A stretch of DNA of 64,000 bases from assembly GCF_021535135.1 (NCBI RefSeq), contig NZ_CP091036.1, forward strand, positions 3,906,001 through 3,970,000. The letters run 5' to 3'. A program made the position numbers and the translations under genes. Numbering within the stretch: the stretch's first letter is position 1; every line of letters starts with the position of its first letter. The notes beneath the pieces were generated by a model. It ran no database searches and was not told the origin of the DNA. It worked only from the letters and a program-made list of their open reading frames with translations. The DNA comes from Antarcticibacterium sp. 1MA-6-2. GTDB taxonomy: Bacteria; Bacteroidota; Bacteroidia; Flavobacteriales; Flavobacteriaceae. Positions 20,277 through 31,697 of this stretch are shown here, in pieces.

Positions 20277-21502
20277 ATGAAAAATTATAGCTGCCTTCTG
20301 TTAGTCATTTTTAGCTTCGGCTTTTGGTCTTGTGAAAAGAAAAATGAGGTTCCAATGGAAACTTATGAAATAGCTGTTCCCGTGAAAATGTCGATGGCAG
20401 ACTTTAGGGCACAGGTAAAAGTGGAAGAGCCAAAAGAGATCGAACAGTCGGGAAAAATATATGTCTTCGGAAATTATATTTTTATAAATGACGATATGAA
20501 AGGGATCCTGGTAATTGATAATACTTATTTCTCTCCGCAGAAGGTTGCCTATATTAAAATTCCGCAGAATACAGATATGGCCGTAAAAGGGAATATACTG
20601 TTTGCTAATTCAGGAAAAGATCTGGTGAGCTTTGACATCTCTAATATTCAGGATATCCAGGTGAAGGAGCGGTTGGATAATGTATTCGAATCCCAGCACT
20701 ATCCTACTTTACCCGAAGGAGTTTTCTTTTCAGACTTTTCAGAATTTAATCCTGAGACTGAAGTAATAACTATTACACGATTGAAACCCGTGAGCGGGAG
20801 ATTGGGCGGGGAATATTTTATGATACTGCTAATAATTTAAACAGTGGGGAAAGTGGAACAGGAGGTTCCATGGCACGCTTCAATATTGCCGGAGATCATC
20901 TCTATACTGTGGGTAGAAGTGTGCTGCAGGTTTTTGATATAAGTGATCTTTCCAGGCCGAATTTTATTAGAGAAGAACAGGTGGGATGGGATATCGAAAC
21001 CATATTTCATCAGGACGAATACCTTTATCTAGGTAGTGCCCGCGGAATGTTTATTTACAGCATAGAAGATCCTTCTACACCTATATATATGTCTCAAATC
21101 CAACACGTCCAGGGTTGTGACCCCGTCGTGGTCGCAGGTGACCTCGCCTATGTTACGCTAAGAGGTGGAAATTTATGCGGGCAGGAGGAGAGCCAGCTTC
21201 AGGTAATTGATGTTTCAGATAAACGAAATCCCCTGTTACTGCAAACTTATGAGATGGAAAGCCCTTATGGGCTGGGAGTGAGAGATCACAGATTATTTGT
21301 TTGTGAAGGAGCTTCAGGTCTAAAGGTTTTTGATGCTGCCAATTCTCCCGATCTTGTTCTTGAGGAGCATTTTAAAGAACTTGAAGCTTATGATGTAATT
21401 CCCCTGGAGGATGTTCTGCTTTTGATAGGAGGTGGAGTGCTGCGGCAATACAGCTACAAAAACGACCAGGTTAATCTTATGAACACTTTTAATTTATACT
21501 AA
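20277..21502 (+). CDS. LVIVD-repeat lipoprotein, one frame break
   Basis: The start at 20277 opens a lipoprotein (FSFGFWSC lipobox) whose mature part consists of LVIVD-type beta-propeller blades (KGILVIDNTYFSPQKVAYIK; VLQVFDISDLSRPNFIREEQ; LQVIDVSDKRNPLLLQTYEM; LKVFDAANSPDLV). The frames change near 20810 in GGGCGGGGAA, where one more G would join them into 408 residues (GGGIFYDTANNL). Such surface propellers bind partners; the ligand is unknown. Confidence 0.85.
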
Positions 21503-21669
21503 ATTTATCACCTATCAGGAAAACTCATATTCTTCGCCCTCAGAGGATTTACAAGGTGATCTCATTAATTTAAAGTGGGGTTTATTGAAGTAGAAAAGTT
21601 CTGAATTTAACAGCTTTTATCAACTTCAAAAAAAATTGATATACTTTTGCACTAAGAAAAAGAATACCT

Positions 21670-24201
21670 ATGACGAAGAATTTAGTGATTGTGGAGTCTC
21701 CTGCCAAGGCTAAAACCATCGAAAAATTTTTGGGAAAAGATTATACAGTAGCCTCAAGTTTCGGGCATATTGCAGATCTTCCTACCAAAGAATTAGGGGT
21801 AGATACCGAAGGGAATTTCACACCTAAATATATAGTAAATAAAGATAAGAAGGATGTTGTAAGTAAGTTGAGGAAACTTGCAAAGGGTGCAGAGATGGTG
21901 TGGCTGGCCAGTGATGAGGACCGGGAGGGAGAAGCTATTGCCTGGCACCTTGCAGAGGAGTTGCATCTTGATAAGAACAAAACCAAACGAATCGTCTTTC
22001 ACGAGATAACAAAGTCTGCGATATTGCGGGCTATCGACAATCCTCGGGCTATCGATTATAACCTTGTTAATGCCCAGCAGGCAAGAAGGGTCTTGGATAG
22101 GCTGGTAGGATATGAACTTTCTCCTGTACTGTGGAGAAAGGTAAAAGGAGGACTTTCCGCAGGAAGGGTACAATCAGTTTCAGTGAGGCTTATTGTAGAG
22201 AGAGAAAGGGAAATCCAGGAGTTTAAGGCTGAAGCTTCTTTCAGGATCGATGCTGAATTTACCAATGAGGAAGGGAAAACTTTTAAGGCTAAACTTCCGA
22301 AGAATTTTGACACAAAAGAAGAGGCTGAGGAGTTTCTTCAGCAGAATATAGGAGCAGCTTTTAAAGTTGCCGACCTTTCTACCAAACAAAGAAATCCCCG
22401 GCACCACCATTTACAACTTCCACTTTACAGCAGGAGGCGGCAAGAAAGCTTTATTTTTCAGTAAGTAAAACAATGACTATGGCTCAACGTCTTTACGAGA
22501 GCGGTCATATTACTTATATGAGAACAGATAGTGTAAACCTTTCTGAAGACGCAAGAAAAGGAGCTAACAAAGAAATTCTCCAGGCTTACGGTGAGAAATA
22601 TGCGAAGTCAAGGCAATTTAAAGGTAAGTCTAAAGGTGCTCAGGAAGCTCACGAGGCTATAAGGCCTACCAATTTTGCAAGTCATACCGTGAGGGCCGAT
22701 CGCGACGAAGAGCGGCTGTATGAATTGATATGGAAACGTGCTATTGCTTCTCAAATGAGTGAAGCCTTGCTGGAACGTACAAATGTAAAAATTGAAGCAG
22801 ATAAACACGATAAGAATTTTACTGCTAATGGGGAAGTGCTGAAGTTTGACGGATTCCTTAAAGTTTACCTGGAAGGAAGTGATGAAGAAGACGAGGAACA
22901 GGAAGGAATGTTACCTGCCTTAAAAGTTAATGAAAGACTTCAAAATAATTATATAACCGCCACCGAAAGGTTTACTAGACCTCCATACCGCTATACCGAA
23001 GCGTCTTTGGTGAAGAAGCTTGAAGAACTTGGGATTGGGCGACCCTCTACTTATGCACCTACAATATCTACAATCCAGAACCGAAATTATATTGAAAAAG
23101 GCTCTATAGAGGGAACCGAAAGAAGTTATTCTCAATTCACTTTAAAAAATAATAAGGTGACTGAGAAAGAACTTATGGAAACCGTGGGTAGCGACAAAGG
23201 AAAACTTGTTCCCACTGCAGTGGGAATGGTAGTAAATGATTTCCTGGTGAACCATTTTTCTAATATTCTTGACTATAATTTCACGGCTAAAGTAGAGCAG
23301 AGCTTTGACGACATTGCCGAAGGAAATGAGGAATGGACAACGATGATGAGGGATTTTTATTCCGATTTTCATCCGCAGGTAGAAGATGTCGCCAAGAATG
23401 CCGACAGGGAAGTAGGGGAACGTATATTAGGTGAAGATCCTGAAACCGGAAAGCCAGTAAGTGTACGTTTGGGAAAATTCGGACCTATGGTGCAAATAGG
23501 ATCTGTGGAGGATGATGAAAAACCCCGGTTTGCAGGTTTGACTCCGGAGCAGAGTCTGGATTCAATTACCTACGAGGAGGCAATGGATCTTTTTAAACTT
23601 CCGAAGGAAATAGGGGAGTACGAGGGAGAATCTGTTGAGGTTAATAATGGCAGGTTTGGACCTTACGTACGCTACGGCAAGAAGTTTGTCTCTCTGGATA
23701 AAGGAGAGGATCCCATGAGCGTTGACATGGACCGGGCGCTGGAATTAATTGAGGCCAAAGAAAAGGCAGATGCTCCCATTCATACTTATGAAGGGGAGCT
23801 TAGTTCAAAAAGGCGTGGGACGGTTTGGCCCATTTCTTAAATGGAATAGCATTTTTATCAATGTCAATAAAAAATATGACTTCGACAATCTTTCTATAGC
23901 CGATATTGAAGAATTGATCGAGGATAAAAAGAAGAAGGAGAAAGAAAAAGTTATCCAGCATTGGGAAAATGAAGGAATAAGAATTGAAAAAGCGCGTTGG
24001 GGGCGCTCTAATATTCTAAAGGGTAAGACAAAAATTGAATTACCTAAAACTGTTGATGCATCTAAACTTTCCCTGGATGAGGTGAAAGAAATGCTGGAAA
24101 AGAAGACTAAGAAACTAGCGAAAAAGAAAACCGCTGCAAAGAAAACTACGGCAACAAAGAAAAAGACAACTTCAAAAAAGACCACCCCCAAAAAGAAGTA
24201 A
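21670..24201 (+). CDS. topA: DNA topoisomerase I, two frame breaks
   Basis: Type IA topoisomerase relaxing negative supercoils. The Toprim part has LVIVESPAKAKTIEKFLGKD and SDEDREGEAIAWHL. The catalytic region has YMRTDSVNLS with Tyr nucleophile near residue 270. C-terminal repeats have GKFGPMVQIG, NGRFGPYVRYG and KGVGRFGPFLKWN, followed by a Lys-rich tail (KKTAAKKTTATKKK). The break at 23798-23804 has GCTTAGT where GCCGGT (E-P-V) fits. The other, near 22390, has AAACAAAG where AAACCGGCAAAG (K-P-A-K) would fit, a four-base loss. With both corrected the gene has 845 codons. Confidence 0.95.
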
Positions 24202-24204
24202 TTG

Positions 24205-25368
24205 ATGGATTTTGAATTTTTAAGCCCTGTTGATAATACTATTACTGAAGAATTAGCTTCTTCAGGTTTGCAAAACCTGGGAAACCAGATGAGAATTCAT
24301 ACTGCTGAAGCGGGAATTCCCGAATTGGAGGGTGTTAATATCGCTGTTGTTGGGGTTAGGGAAAGCAGGCTTGCAGAAGCAGGTGAAGATGAATATCTTC
24401 AATTTACCAAAGTGAGAAAATGCCTGTACAGTTTGTTTCCCGGTAACTGGTATTTAACTCTAGCCGATCTTGGAGACATAGAAAAAGGGGAAACAGTAGA
24501 AGATACTTATTTTGCTTTGCAGTCATTAGTGACGCAGCTGCTTAAACTTAAGATTATTCCTCTTATTCTTGGAGGCAGCCAGGATTTGATCTATGCGCAA
24601 TACCGCGCCTACGACAGGGTAGAGCAAATGGTGAACCTGGTAAATATAGATAATCGTTTTGACCTGGGAGATGCCGAAAAACCAATAAGCAATAAATCGT
24701 ATGTAGGGAAAATTGTGGTAAACAAGCCATATAATCTCTTCAATTATTCCAATCTTGGATATCAAACCTATTTTAATTCCCAGGAAGAAATCGAGCTCAT
24801 GGAGCGCCTTTTCTTTGATGCCTACAGGCTGGGGGAAGTTTCAAGTAATATAAAGACGGTAGAACCTGTCATGAGGGATGCAAATCTTGTGGCGGTTGAC
24901 CTTAGCACAATAAACGCGGCGGCAATAGGGAGTAACCACCAGATAAGCCCCAACGGTTTTGACGGAAAGGAAATTTGTGCCCTTGCACGTTATGCCGGAA
25001 TCAGCGATAAAGTGAGTTCTTTCGGCATTTACGAATACACTTCTAATTTTCCAAAGGCGGGTGATATGTTGATCGCACAAATGCTTTGGTACTTCATAGA
25101 AGGCGTAAATTATCGTACCAATGAAAATACTATTTCAGCCAAAAAGGAGTTTATAAAATATCAGGTGCCTATAGACGATGAAATTCTTGTATTTTACAAG
25201 AGTGAAGTGAGCGGGAGATGGTGGATAGAGATACCTTTTATTTCAAGTTCCAATACTAAATTAAAAAAGCACACGTTATTACCTTGCAACCACGAGGATT
25301 ATCTGGAGGCATGTAATCAGGTAATTCCCGAACGCTGGTATAAAACAAAGAGAAAAAATGAACTTTAA
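24205..25368 (+). CDS. Arginase/formiminoglutamase-fold protein with degenerate metal sites
   Basis: The ATG at 24205 lies 3 nt after the topA stop. The 387 residues have the ureohydrolase fold, yet the metal motifs are altered: GGSQDL for GGGH(D/E), VNIDNRFDL for xDAHxD, and VAVDLSTI for (S/D)xDxDxxD. Most Mn-binding His and Asp residues are thus missing. Proteins of this form are found next to gldK in Flavobacteria, so this is likely a non-catalytic homologue with an unknown role, possibly linked to gliding or secretion by location only. Confidence 0.8.
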   Translation: MDFEFLSPVDNTITEELASSGLQNLGNQMRIHTAEAGIPELEGVNIAVVGVRESRLAEAGEDEYLQFTKVRKCLYSLFPGNWYLTLADLGDIEKGETVEDTYFALQSLVTQLLKLKIIPLILGGSQDLIYAQYRAYDRVEQMVNLVNIDNRFDLGDAEKPISNKSYVGKIVVNKPYNLFNYSNLGYQTYFNSQEEIELMERLFFDAYRLGEVSSNIKTVEPVMRDANLVAVDLSTINAAAIGSNHQISPNGFDGKEICALARYAGISDKVSSFGIYEYTSNFPKAGDMLIAQMLWYFIEGVNYRTNENTISAKKEFIKYQVPIDDEILVFYKSEVSGRWWIEIPFISSSNTKLKKHTLLPCNHEDYLEACNQVIPERWYKTKRKNEL

Positions 25369-25486
25369 AAATATGTGGTAGTCCATAAGAGGAATTACTC
25401 TATTTTTACCCAAACTATTGTTTTTTAGAAAATAATTGGATAGGTTTACCGCCTTAAATCCATTATGTCATAACCTGAGAGAAATT

Positions 25487-26851
25487 ATGAAGAAAATTAT
25501 TTCGCTTATTGCTGTTCTTGCTGTACTTGCCAGTTGTAGCCGGGGAGATCGAGGACAACTTGTAGGCGCACAAGGAAAGAAGTGGAACCCGGAGAAACCT
25601 TATGGGATGACATTAATACCTGGGGGAGCTTTTATCATGGGTAAGGCCGATGATGACATCGCCGACATGAAGAATGCACCACCAAAGACCGTAACTGTGC
25701 GTACTTTCTATATGGATGAAACAGAAATTACAAATGCAGAATACCAGCAGTTTACCAATTGGGTAAGAGACTCTATTGTGCGAATGAAACTTGCCATTGA
25801 AGCTGATTTTACCGGAGCTACACCCGGTGATGGCGGGATAGGAGAATACGCTTTTCTTGATGCAGATCCCGATAACATGTCTGTTTATGAGAAGTATATG
25901 TATGATAACTATACCCAGTATTCAGAAAATTACGAGGGAAGAAAGTTAAATAATGATATAGATATTATCTGGGACACCAGAGATTATCCCGATGAAGCTT
26001 ATACCCGAATAATGGTTGATAGTATCTATTTGCCAATTGAGGAATCTTACAACGGCCAGAGAGTTATAGATGTAAAGCAACTAAAATTTAAATACAGGTA
26101 TATGGACATTGGGCAGGCTGCCCGCGCCAGAGATCAAAAGAGAAGTGACTTTATAAAAACAGAAGAAGTAATGGTTTATCCTGATACTACTGTTTGGATA
26201 AGGGACTTTAATTATTCCTATAATGAGCCAATGCACAACGATTACTTCTGGCATACCGCTTTTGATGATTATCCTGTAGTGGGTGTTTCCTGGGAACAGG
26301 CTAAAGCTTTTACTCAATGGAGAACCCTTCATCACAATGCTTACAGAAGGCAGAAAGGAACTCATGATGTACCAAGTTACAGGCTGCCTACTGAAGCAGA
26401 ATGGGAATATGCTGCAAGAGGCGGTTTAGAATCTGCAACATATCCATGGGGTGGGCCATATACTAAAAATGACAGAGGTTGTTTTATGGCAAACTTCAAG
26501 CCTCTTAGAGGAGATTACGCGGCAGATCAGGCTTTATATACAGTTGAGGCCAAGTCTTATGAGCCAAATGATTACAATTTATACAATATGGCAGGAAACG
26601 TAGCAGAGTGGGTGCATTCTTCTTATGACCCTGCATCCTATGAATATATGTCTTCAATGAATCCAACCGTGAACAACGATGATGATCCACGTAAAGTGGT
26701 ACGTGGAGGTTCCTGGAAGGATGTCTCTTATTTCCTTCAGGTAAGTACAAGAGATTACGAATATGCTGATACTGCAAGAAGCTACATTGGTTTTAGAACA
26801 GTTCAGGATTACTTAGGTACAGACGTTACCTTAAACCAACCCCCTCGATAA
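25487..26851 (+). CDS. gldK: Gliding motility lipoprotein GldK
   Basis: Outer-membrane lipoprotein forming the ring of the type IX secretion system with GldN. The start at 25487 (rather than 25436) places the lipoprotein signal first: MKKIISLIAVLAVLASC. The mature part is a sulfatase-modifying-factor fold: MTLIPGGAFIMGKADDD, YYMDETEITNAEY-type motif, YRLPTEAEWEYAARGG, YNMAGNVAEWVHSSY and VVRGGSWKDVSYF. Length 454 residues, as expected. It opens the gldK-L-M-N operon. Confidence 0.96.
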   Translation: MKKIISLIAVLAVLASCSRGDRGQLVGAQGKKWNPEKPYGMTLIPGGAFIMGKADDDIADMKNAPPKTVTVRTFYMDETEITNAEYQQFTNWVRDSIVRMKLAIEADFTGATPGDGGIGEYAFLDADPDNMSVYEKYMYDNYTQYSENYEGRKLNNDIDIIWDTRDYPDEAYTRIMVDSIYLPIEESYNGQRVIDVKQLKFKYRYMDIGQAARARDQKRSDFIKTEEVMVYPDTTVWIRDFNYSYNEPMHNDYFWHTAFDDYPVVGVSWEQAKAFTQWRTLHHNAYRRQKGTHDVPSYRLPTEAEWEYAARGGLESATYPWGGPYTKNDRGCFMANFKPLRGDYAADQALYTVEAKSYEPNDYNLYNMAGNVAEWVHSSYDPASYEYMSSMNPTVNNDDDPRKVVRGGSWKDVSYFLQVSTRDYEYADTARSYIGFRTVQDYLGTDVTLNQPPR

Positions 26852-26921
26852 ACGAGAACCCAATGCAGTTAAAATAACCTATTTATCCCAAAAAAAACAA
26901 GAAACTAATTTTTTAAAAATC

Positions 26922-27577
26922 ATGGCAAAGTCACAAAACAGAGTTAAAATAATGAACATGGTGTACGGTTTAGGTGCATCTGTAGTAATCCTTGGAGCCC
27001 TATTTAAAATCATGCACTGGAACTTTGGTAACGAAATGCTTATCATTGGTCTTATAACTGAAGCAATCGTATTTGCGGTTTCTGCTTTTGAACCTAGGTT
27101 GATGACGAACTCGATTGGTCACTAGTATATCCCGAATTAGCAGGAGGACCTGCAGGACAGAGAGAAGCTGCCTTTGTGGAAGACAAAAAAGAAACTGATG
27201 TTGCTTTATCTAAAAAACTTGACAACCTTTTTAAAGGAAGCTAAGATTGATGCGCAACTTATGGACAGCCTTGGGCAAAGCATTCGTAATTTCGAAGGAG
27301 CTGCCAAAGGTATCGCACCAACTGTAGACGCTATGGCATCACAGAGAAAATACAGCGAAGAGCTTACTCTTGCAGCTGCACAAATGGAGACGCTTAATAA
27401 CTTATATAAAGTACAGGTGGAATCAACTTCAAGACAGGCCGAGATCAATAATGAAGTTGCTGAAAACGCCTAAGTAAATTGAACAAGCAAATGGGATCCC
27501 TTGCAGCCAACCTTTCATCTCTTAACGGAGTATATGGCGGTATGCTTACTGCTATGAACGTGAATGGTAGATCTTAA
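26922..27577 (+). CDS. gldL: Gliding motility inner-membrane protein GldL, frame broken
   Basis: GldL with GldM forms the proton-driven motor of the type IX secretion system. Two N-terminal membrane helices (MVYGLGASVVILGALFKIMH; MLIIGLITEAIVFAVSAFEP) precede a cytoplasmic domain ending GGMLTAMNVNGRS. The frame breaks at 27092-27099 (ACCTAGGT where ACCGGT is expected, +2), at AAAGGAAGC near 27236 (one extra G), and at 27468-27475 (GCCTAAGT for GCCGGT, +2). Removing these five bases gives 217 codons, the normal length. Confidence 0.95.
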
Positions 27578-27625
27578 TTAATTAGTTGTAACGACTATAA
27601 TTCTAAAAAACTAAATTAATTTTTA

Positions 27626-29163
27626 ATGGCGTCTGGAAAACAATCCCCTAGGCAGAAGATGATTAACCTTATGTACCTGGTTTTCATCGCTATGCTTGCT
27701 CTCAATATGTCGAAAGAGGTTCTTACCGCTTTTGGACTACTAAATGAAAAATTAACCGAATCAAATCAAACTACAACCCTGAGAAATCAGGCTGCTATGT
27801 TAGGTTTGGAGGAAAAAGTAAGTGAACAACCTGCTAAATATGCTCCTTTAGTGGAGAAAGCAAAACAGATAGATGAAATTTCGAATAACTTCAATAGCTA
27901 TTTGGAGAATTTAAAATCTGAATTGATTGCTGATAAAGAAGATCCTACCGATTATGAAACTATGGACCGTGCAGATCAACTGGACGAGAAGTTTTTTGTA
28001 AGTGGTAAACCATCTCCACAGGGAGAGGAATTTTTAGAACAAATTCGTGCATACCGGGAAGGTGTTGCAGGGGTTATAGGAGAGAATTATGAAGGTATCG
28101 CTCAGGAAGTTCAAAACGAATTTGCTACAGAACCTGTTGTAAATCGTGATGGTAATGAAGTGCCATGGCTGGAGTATCACTATCAGGGATATCCTCTTAT
28201 TGCTTCCATTACAAAATTGACCCAAATGCAGGCTGATGTAAAGGAAACTGAAAGTAAAATCCTTTCAGCTATGCTTTCAGGACAGTTACAAAGTGAAGTT
28301 TCTCTTACCAACTATCAGGCGATCGTAATCCCAGATAAGACTGCTTTCTTTACAGGTGAAAACTTTAAAGGTAGAGTTGTTTTGGGAAGAGTTGATAATA
28401 CGCTTCAGTTTGACAATGTTACTATCAACGGCAACAAAGTTACAAGTACACAGGCAGGACAGGTTGTTTTAGATTTTCCTGCGGGAAATGTAGGAGAGCA
28501 ACAAATTTCAGGAGAACTTCAGTTTAAAGAAGGTGATTCTATTGTGAAAATTCCTGTTAGCAGTTCGTATGCAGTAATTCCTAAACCGAATTCAGCTGTA
28601 ATTTCTGCAGATAAAATGAACGTGGTTTATCGTGGGGTAAAAAACCCTATGACTATTTCTATTCCTGGTGTGGGTGCTGTTACAGCTAATGCTCCTGGTC
28701 TTTCATCTGCGGGTGGTGCAGGAAACTATGTAATGGATGTTACTACAGTACAGGCAAGGGAAGTAACTATCAATGTTAGTGGAAAACTACCTGGTGGTGA
28801 AACTGTTTCTGACAGTAAGACTTTCAGGATTAAAGATATTCCAAGACTGTTGGTACAGTTCGTGGAGAAGATGGTGCAGTTAAAATGCAACGTAATGCTC
28901 TTGAAATTTCAACTGTTGGAGCATCTTTGCCAGACTTTGATTTTGAACTTGGCCTTCGTGTTACCGGATTTAAATTCCAGGTTTCAGGACAGCCTACAGT
29001 TCAGGTTAGAGGTAATACACTGGATGCCGCTGCAAAAGCTGCTTTAAGAAGAGCAGGCAGGGGAGAGACAGTTCAAATTTTTGATATAGAAGCCTCACTT
29101 ACAGGAAACAGCAGTTACATGCTTAAGAAAGTATCCCCTGTATTTGTGGAGTTAACGAATTAA
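27626..29163 (+). CDS. gldM: Gliding motility protein GldM, one base lost
   Basis: Periplasm-spanning partner of GldL. A single N-terminal membrane helix (MINLMYLVFIAMLALNMS) is followed by the helical domain and beta domains (QAIVIPDKTAFFTGENFKGR; FRIKDIPRP; RNALEISTVGASLPDFDFEL). At 28846-28850 the frame breaks: ACTGT stands where IPRPVGTVRGED calls for ACCGGT, a loss of one base. Restored, the gene has 513 codons. It is 48 nt downstream of gldL. Confidence 0.95.
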
Positions 29164-29175
29164 AATACCAATACT

Positions 29176-30074
29176 ATGAGGAAGTGGAATCAATTTTTGA
29201 TCGGATTTTTCGGAGTATTGCTCACAATACCATCTTTTGGGCAAACTAATATTTTAAATGCCCGCACCCCAGATCAAATCGGTGAGGTTTCTGGTGTGCA
29301 AATCGAGGTGAATAAGCAGAGCAAGCCTTTGAAATACGGTTATGTAGAAGATAGAGACATTTTATGGTCCAAAAATGTTTGGGAAGTAATTGATCTTGAT
29401 GAGAGGGTGAACTTTCCACTTTACTACCCTATAGATACCGTCAATATTGCTACAGGTCGAAGGTCCCTTTATGATGTGCTTATCGGTGCAATAAGAAGCG
29501 GGAAGATAAAGAATATCTATGCTGATTCTTATTTTACTGAAAAACGAACTCTTAATGACATTAGTGCTGCTCTCTCAAAAGTAGATACTACAGATCTTGG
29601 TATTGAGCAGTATAATGCCGGGGAGGAAATTGATGCACAGTTTATTGACAGAAGAGACCTTTCTTCAGCAGATATCGTGGAATATCGTATTCGCGGAATG
29701 TGGTATTTTGATAAGAAACAAGCTGAATTGAAGTACAGGTTATTAGGGATTGCACCTATGGCGCCAGATGTTAACTTTCTTGATGATGAGGATATGCCAC
29801 CTGTAGAGAATTATTCTGGGTGTGGTTTCCAGATGCGCGGGAAGTTCTTTTTGAACACCAGGCTTATACCGGAGGCAACAGTACCCAGGCCATCACTTTT
29901 GATCACCTCCTTAATTCCCGCCGTTTTAATGCGGTGATCTATAAAGAGGAAAATGTACAGGGAGATCGTGGTGTAGAGGAATACGTTACTGAAAGCGCAT
30001 TTATGAGACTTCTGGAATCTGAGAGGATTAAGGAACAGATCAGGAATTTCGAACAGGATATGTGGAATTACTAA
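29176..30074 (+). CDS. gldN: Gliding motility protein GldN, one homopolymer slip
   Basis: Periplasmic component of the GldK/GldN ring. The signal peptide ends at SFGQ; then LNARTPDQIGEV, DERVNFPLYYPIDTVNIA, VEYRIRGMWYFDKKQAELKY and, in a second frame, VWFPDAREVLFEHQAYTGGN and a C-terminal NFEQDMWNY. The frame change near 29815 falls at TATTCTGGG, where one further T gives the family's Y-F-W-V-W-F-P-D. Restored, 299 residues. Confidence 0.95.
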
Positions 30075-30114
30075 CGTCCTTCTTTTTTAGAAACGGGAAA
30101 TAATATTTAAATAT

Positions 30115-30140
30115 AAAAAAGGCTCTTCGGAGCCTTTTTT
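30115..30140. terminator. Terminator after the gld operon
   Basis: An 11-bp stem AAAAAAGGCTC/GAGCCTTTTTT closed by a TTCG tetraloop, 40 bp after the gldN stop. Confidence 0.9.
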
Positions 30141-30141
30141 A

Positions 30142-30271
30142 ATTTCTTTTCTGAAGGAAATACCCCGAGAAATGTTCGTTAGTAAGTGTTTATAATCTGA
30201 AAACGTATTCCTGTGAAATGCTCCGTGAGCTTGCCCCGTAGTAATCTATTTCTTTTCTGAAGGAAATACCC
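30142..30271. repeat. Two identical 24-nt direct repeats 106 bp apart
   Basis: The string TTTCTTTTCTGAAGGAAATA and its flanks is repeated exactly at 30142-30165 and 30248-30271. The surrounding 584-bp gap (30075-30659) holds no gene that I can see. Confidence 0.65.
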
Positions 30272-30615
30272 TCGTTAAAAACGTGTTATTTTTAGAATTT
30301 CATCAGTATTTATACAAGCATACTTCATATTCATCTGGTCTCTCCTTAAGTTCATTTTGGTTAGAAAAGTAGGAATGAATGAAGGACAATTTTGGTAGTT
30401 GGTTTTTTAATCAATATGAAATATCTCTTCGGAATTATATTAAACAAAACTTCAAGATTTGTAGTTACTGAAGGTTAAATTCTATTTGAGTCTCCTGTTG
30501 AAAGTGTGACTAAAATTTTGAAATGCCTTTCCGGCTCACTATTAATATGAACTATTCGGAAATTTACGGCAGGAGGATAGTTTCTGTGATATTATTCAAT
30601 TCTAATAAATATTGG

Positions 30616-30648
30616 AACGCTGCGGTAATTATCCGGAGCGTTTTTTTA
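30616..30648 (+). terminator. Hairpin with T-tract upstream of the FAD oxidoreductase
   Basis: AACGCTGCGG pairs with CCGGAGCGTT (one mismatch) over a 7-nt loop, then seven T. It ends 12 bp before the ATG at 30660. It may be a terminator or an attenuator in the leader. Confidence 0.55.
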
Positions 30649-30659
30649 TTTTTGGTTGT

Positions 30660-31697
30660 ATGATAGACTATATAGTTGTTGGTGCCGGATTAAGCGGGAT
30701 TGCAGTTACTGAAGAATTAATAAAAAGAGGGAAGAGTGTTGTTGTTTTCGACAATAACTCCCAAACATCTTCCACAGTTGCTTATGGTGTTTACAATCCT
30801 GTAATACTGAAAAGATTTACGCTGGCCTGGAATGCTTCAGAACAATTGACCCGCGCCAGATCTTTTTATCGCTCCCTTCAGGAAAAGCTAAGAATTACAT
30901 TATTACTGGAGCTTTCAATTTACCGGAAATTTAGCTCAGTTGAGGAACAGAACAATTGGTTTGAGGCAATGGACAAACCTTCTCTTTCTCCTTTTTTAGA
31001 TCCGGAGCTGGTTCCGCAGATCAATGAAAACATTCCTTCTAATTTCTCTTTTGGTCATGTAAAAGAAACCGGAAGGGTAGACACAGATCTCCTCGTAAAA
31101 GCATACAGGCAACATCTGGCCGAGATGCAAATTCTTTTTGAAGAAGATTTTAATTACGAAAAACTTGAATTAACCGATAACGGAGTGCGGTATGGAGAGA
31201 TAAATGCCCGCAAAGTGATCTTCTGTGAAGGTTTTGGGTTGAGGAATAATCCATACTTCAACTTTTTACCACTTTATGGAAATAAAGGTGAATACATCAT
31301 CATAAAAGCTCCTGAGCTAAAATTGGGAGTAGCGGTTAAATCTTCAGTTTTTATTCTTCCGCAGGGAGATGATCTCTATAAGATAGGAGCCACCTATGAC
31401 AATGAAGATAAAACTCCTGCTCCTACTAAGGAAGCCAGGGAAAAGCTTGTAAAACAAGCAGGAGACCTCCTCACCTGTAATTTTGAAGTGGTAGACCAGG
31501 TAGCGGGAATACGACCTGCAACAAAAGATCGAAAACCTTTACTGGGAAAGCATCCGAAGTATAATCAACTTTTCTGTTGTAACGGCTTTGGTAGCAGGGG
31601 AATATTAATTGCTCCCACTATGGCAAAGGAGTTGATTGATCACCTGGAGGATAATATTCCTTTAAATCCTGAGACTAATTTCCAAAGATTTCTATGA
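30660..31697 (+). CDS. FAD-dependent oxidoreductase (DAO family)
   Basis: Starting at ATG 30660 the protein opens directly with the Rossmann FAD motif (MIDYIVVGAGLSGIAVTEEL, GxGxxG). It continues with a DAO-type core (SSTVAYGVYNPVILKRFT) and a C-terminal AGIRPATKDRKPLLGKHP and GFGSRGILIAPTMAKEL, which contact the isoalloxazine ring. Length 345 residues. The family oxidises amines or amino acids; the substrate is unclear. An upstream in-frame Met at 30612 lies inside the hairpin and is less likely. The 3' end overlaps the convergent DUF983 gene by 6 nt. Confidence 0.85.
   Translation: MIDYIVVGAGLSGIAVTEELIKRGKSVVVFDNNSQTSSTVAYGVYNPVILKRFTLAWNASEQLTRARSFYRSLQEKLRITLLLELSIYRKFSSVEEQNNWFEAMDKPSLSPFLDPELVPQINENIPSNFSFGHVKETGRVDTDLLVKAYRQHLAEMQILFEEDFNYEKLELTDNGVRYGEINARKVIFCEGFGLRNNPYFNFLPLYGNKGEYIIIKAPELKLGVAVKSSVFILPQGDDLYKIGATYDNEDKTPAPTKEAREKLVKQAGDLLTCNFEVVDQVAGIRPATKDRKPLLGKHPKYNQLFCCNGFGSRGILIAPTMAKELIDHLEDNIPLNPETNFQRFL

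Noticed and set aside
25436..25486. Longer start for GldK at 25436
   Set aside because: The downstream Met at 25487 gives a proper lipoprotein signal; the upstream part is not signal-like.
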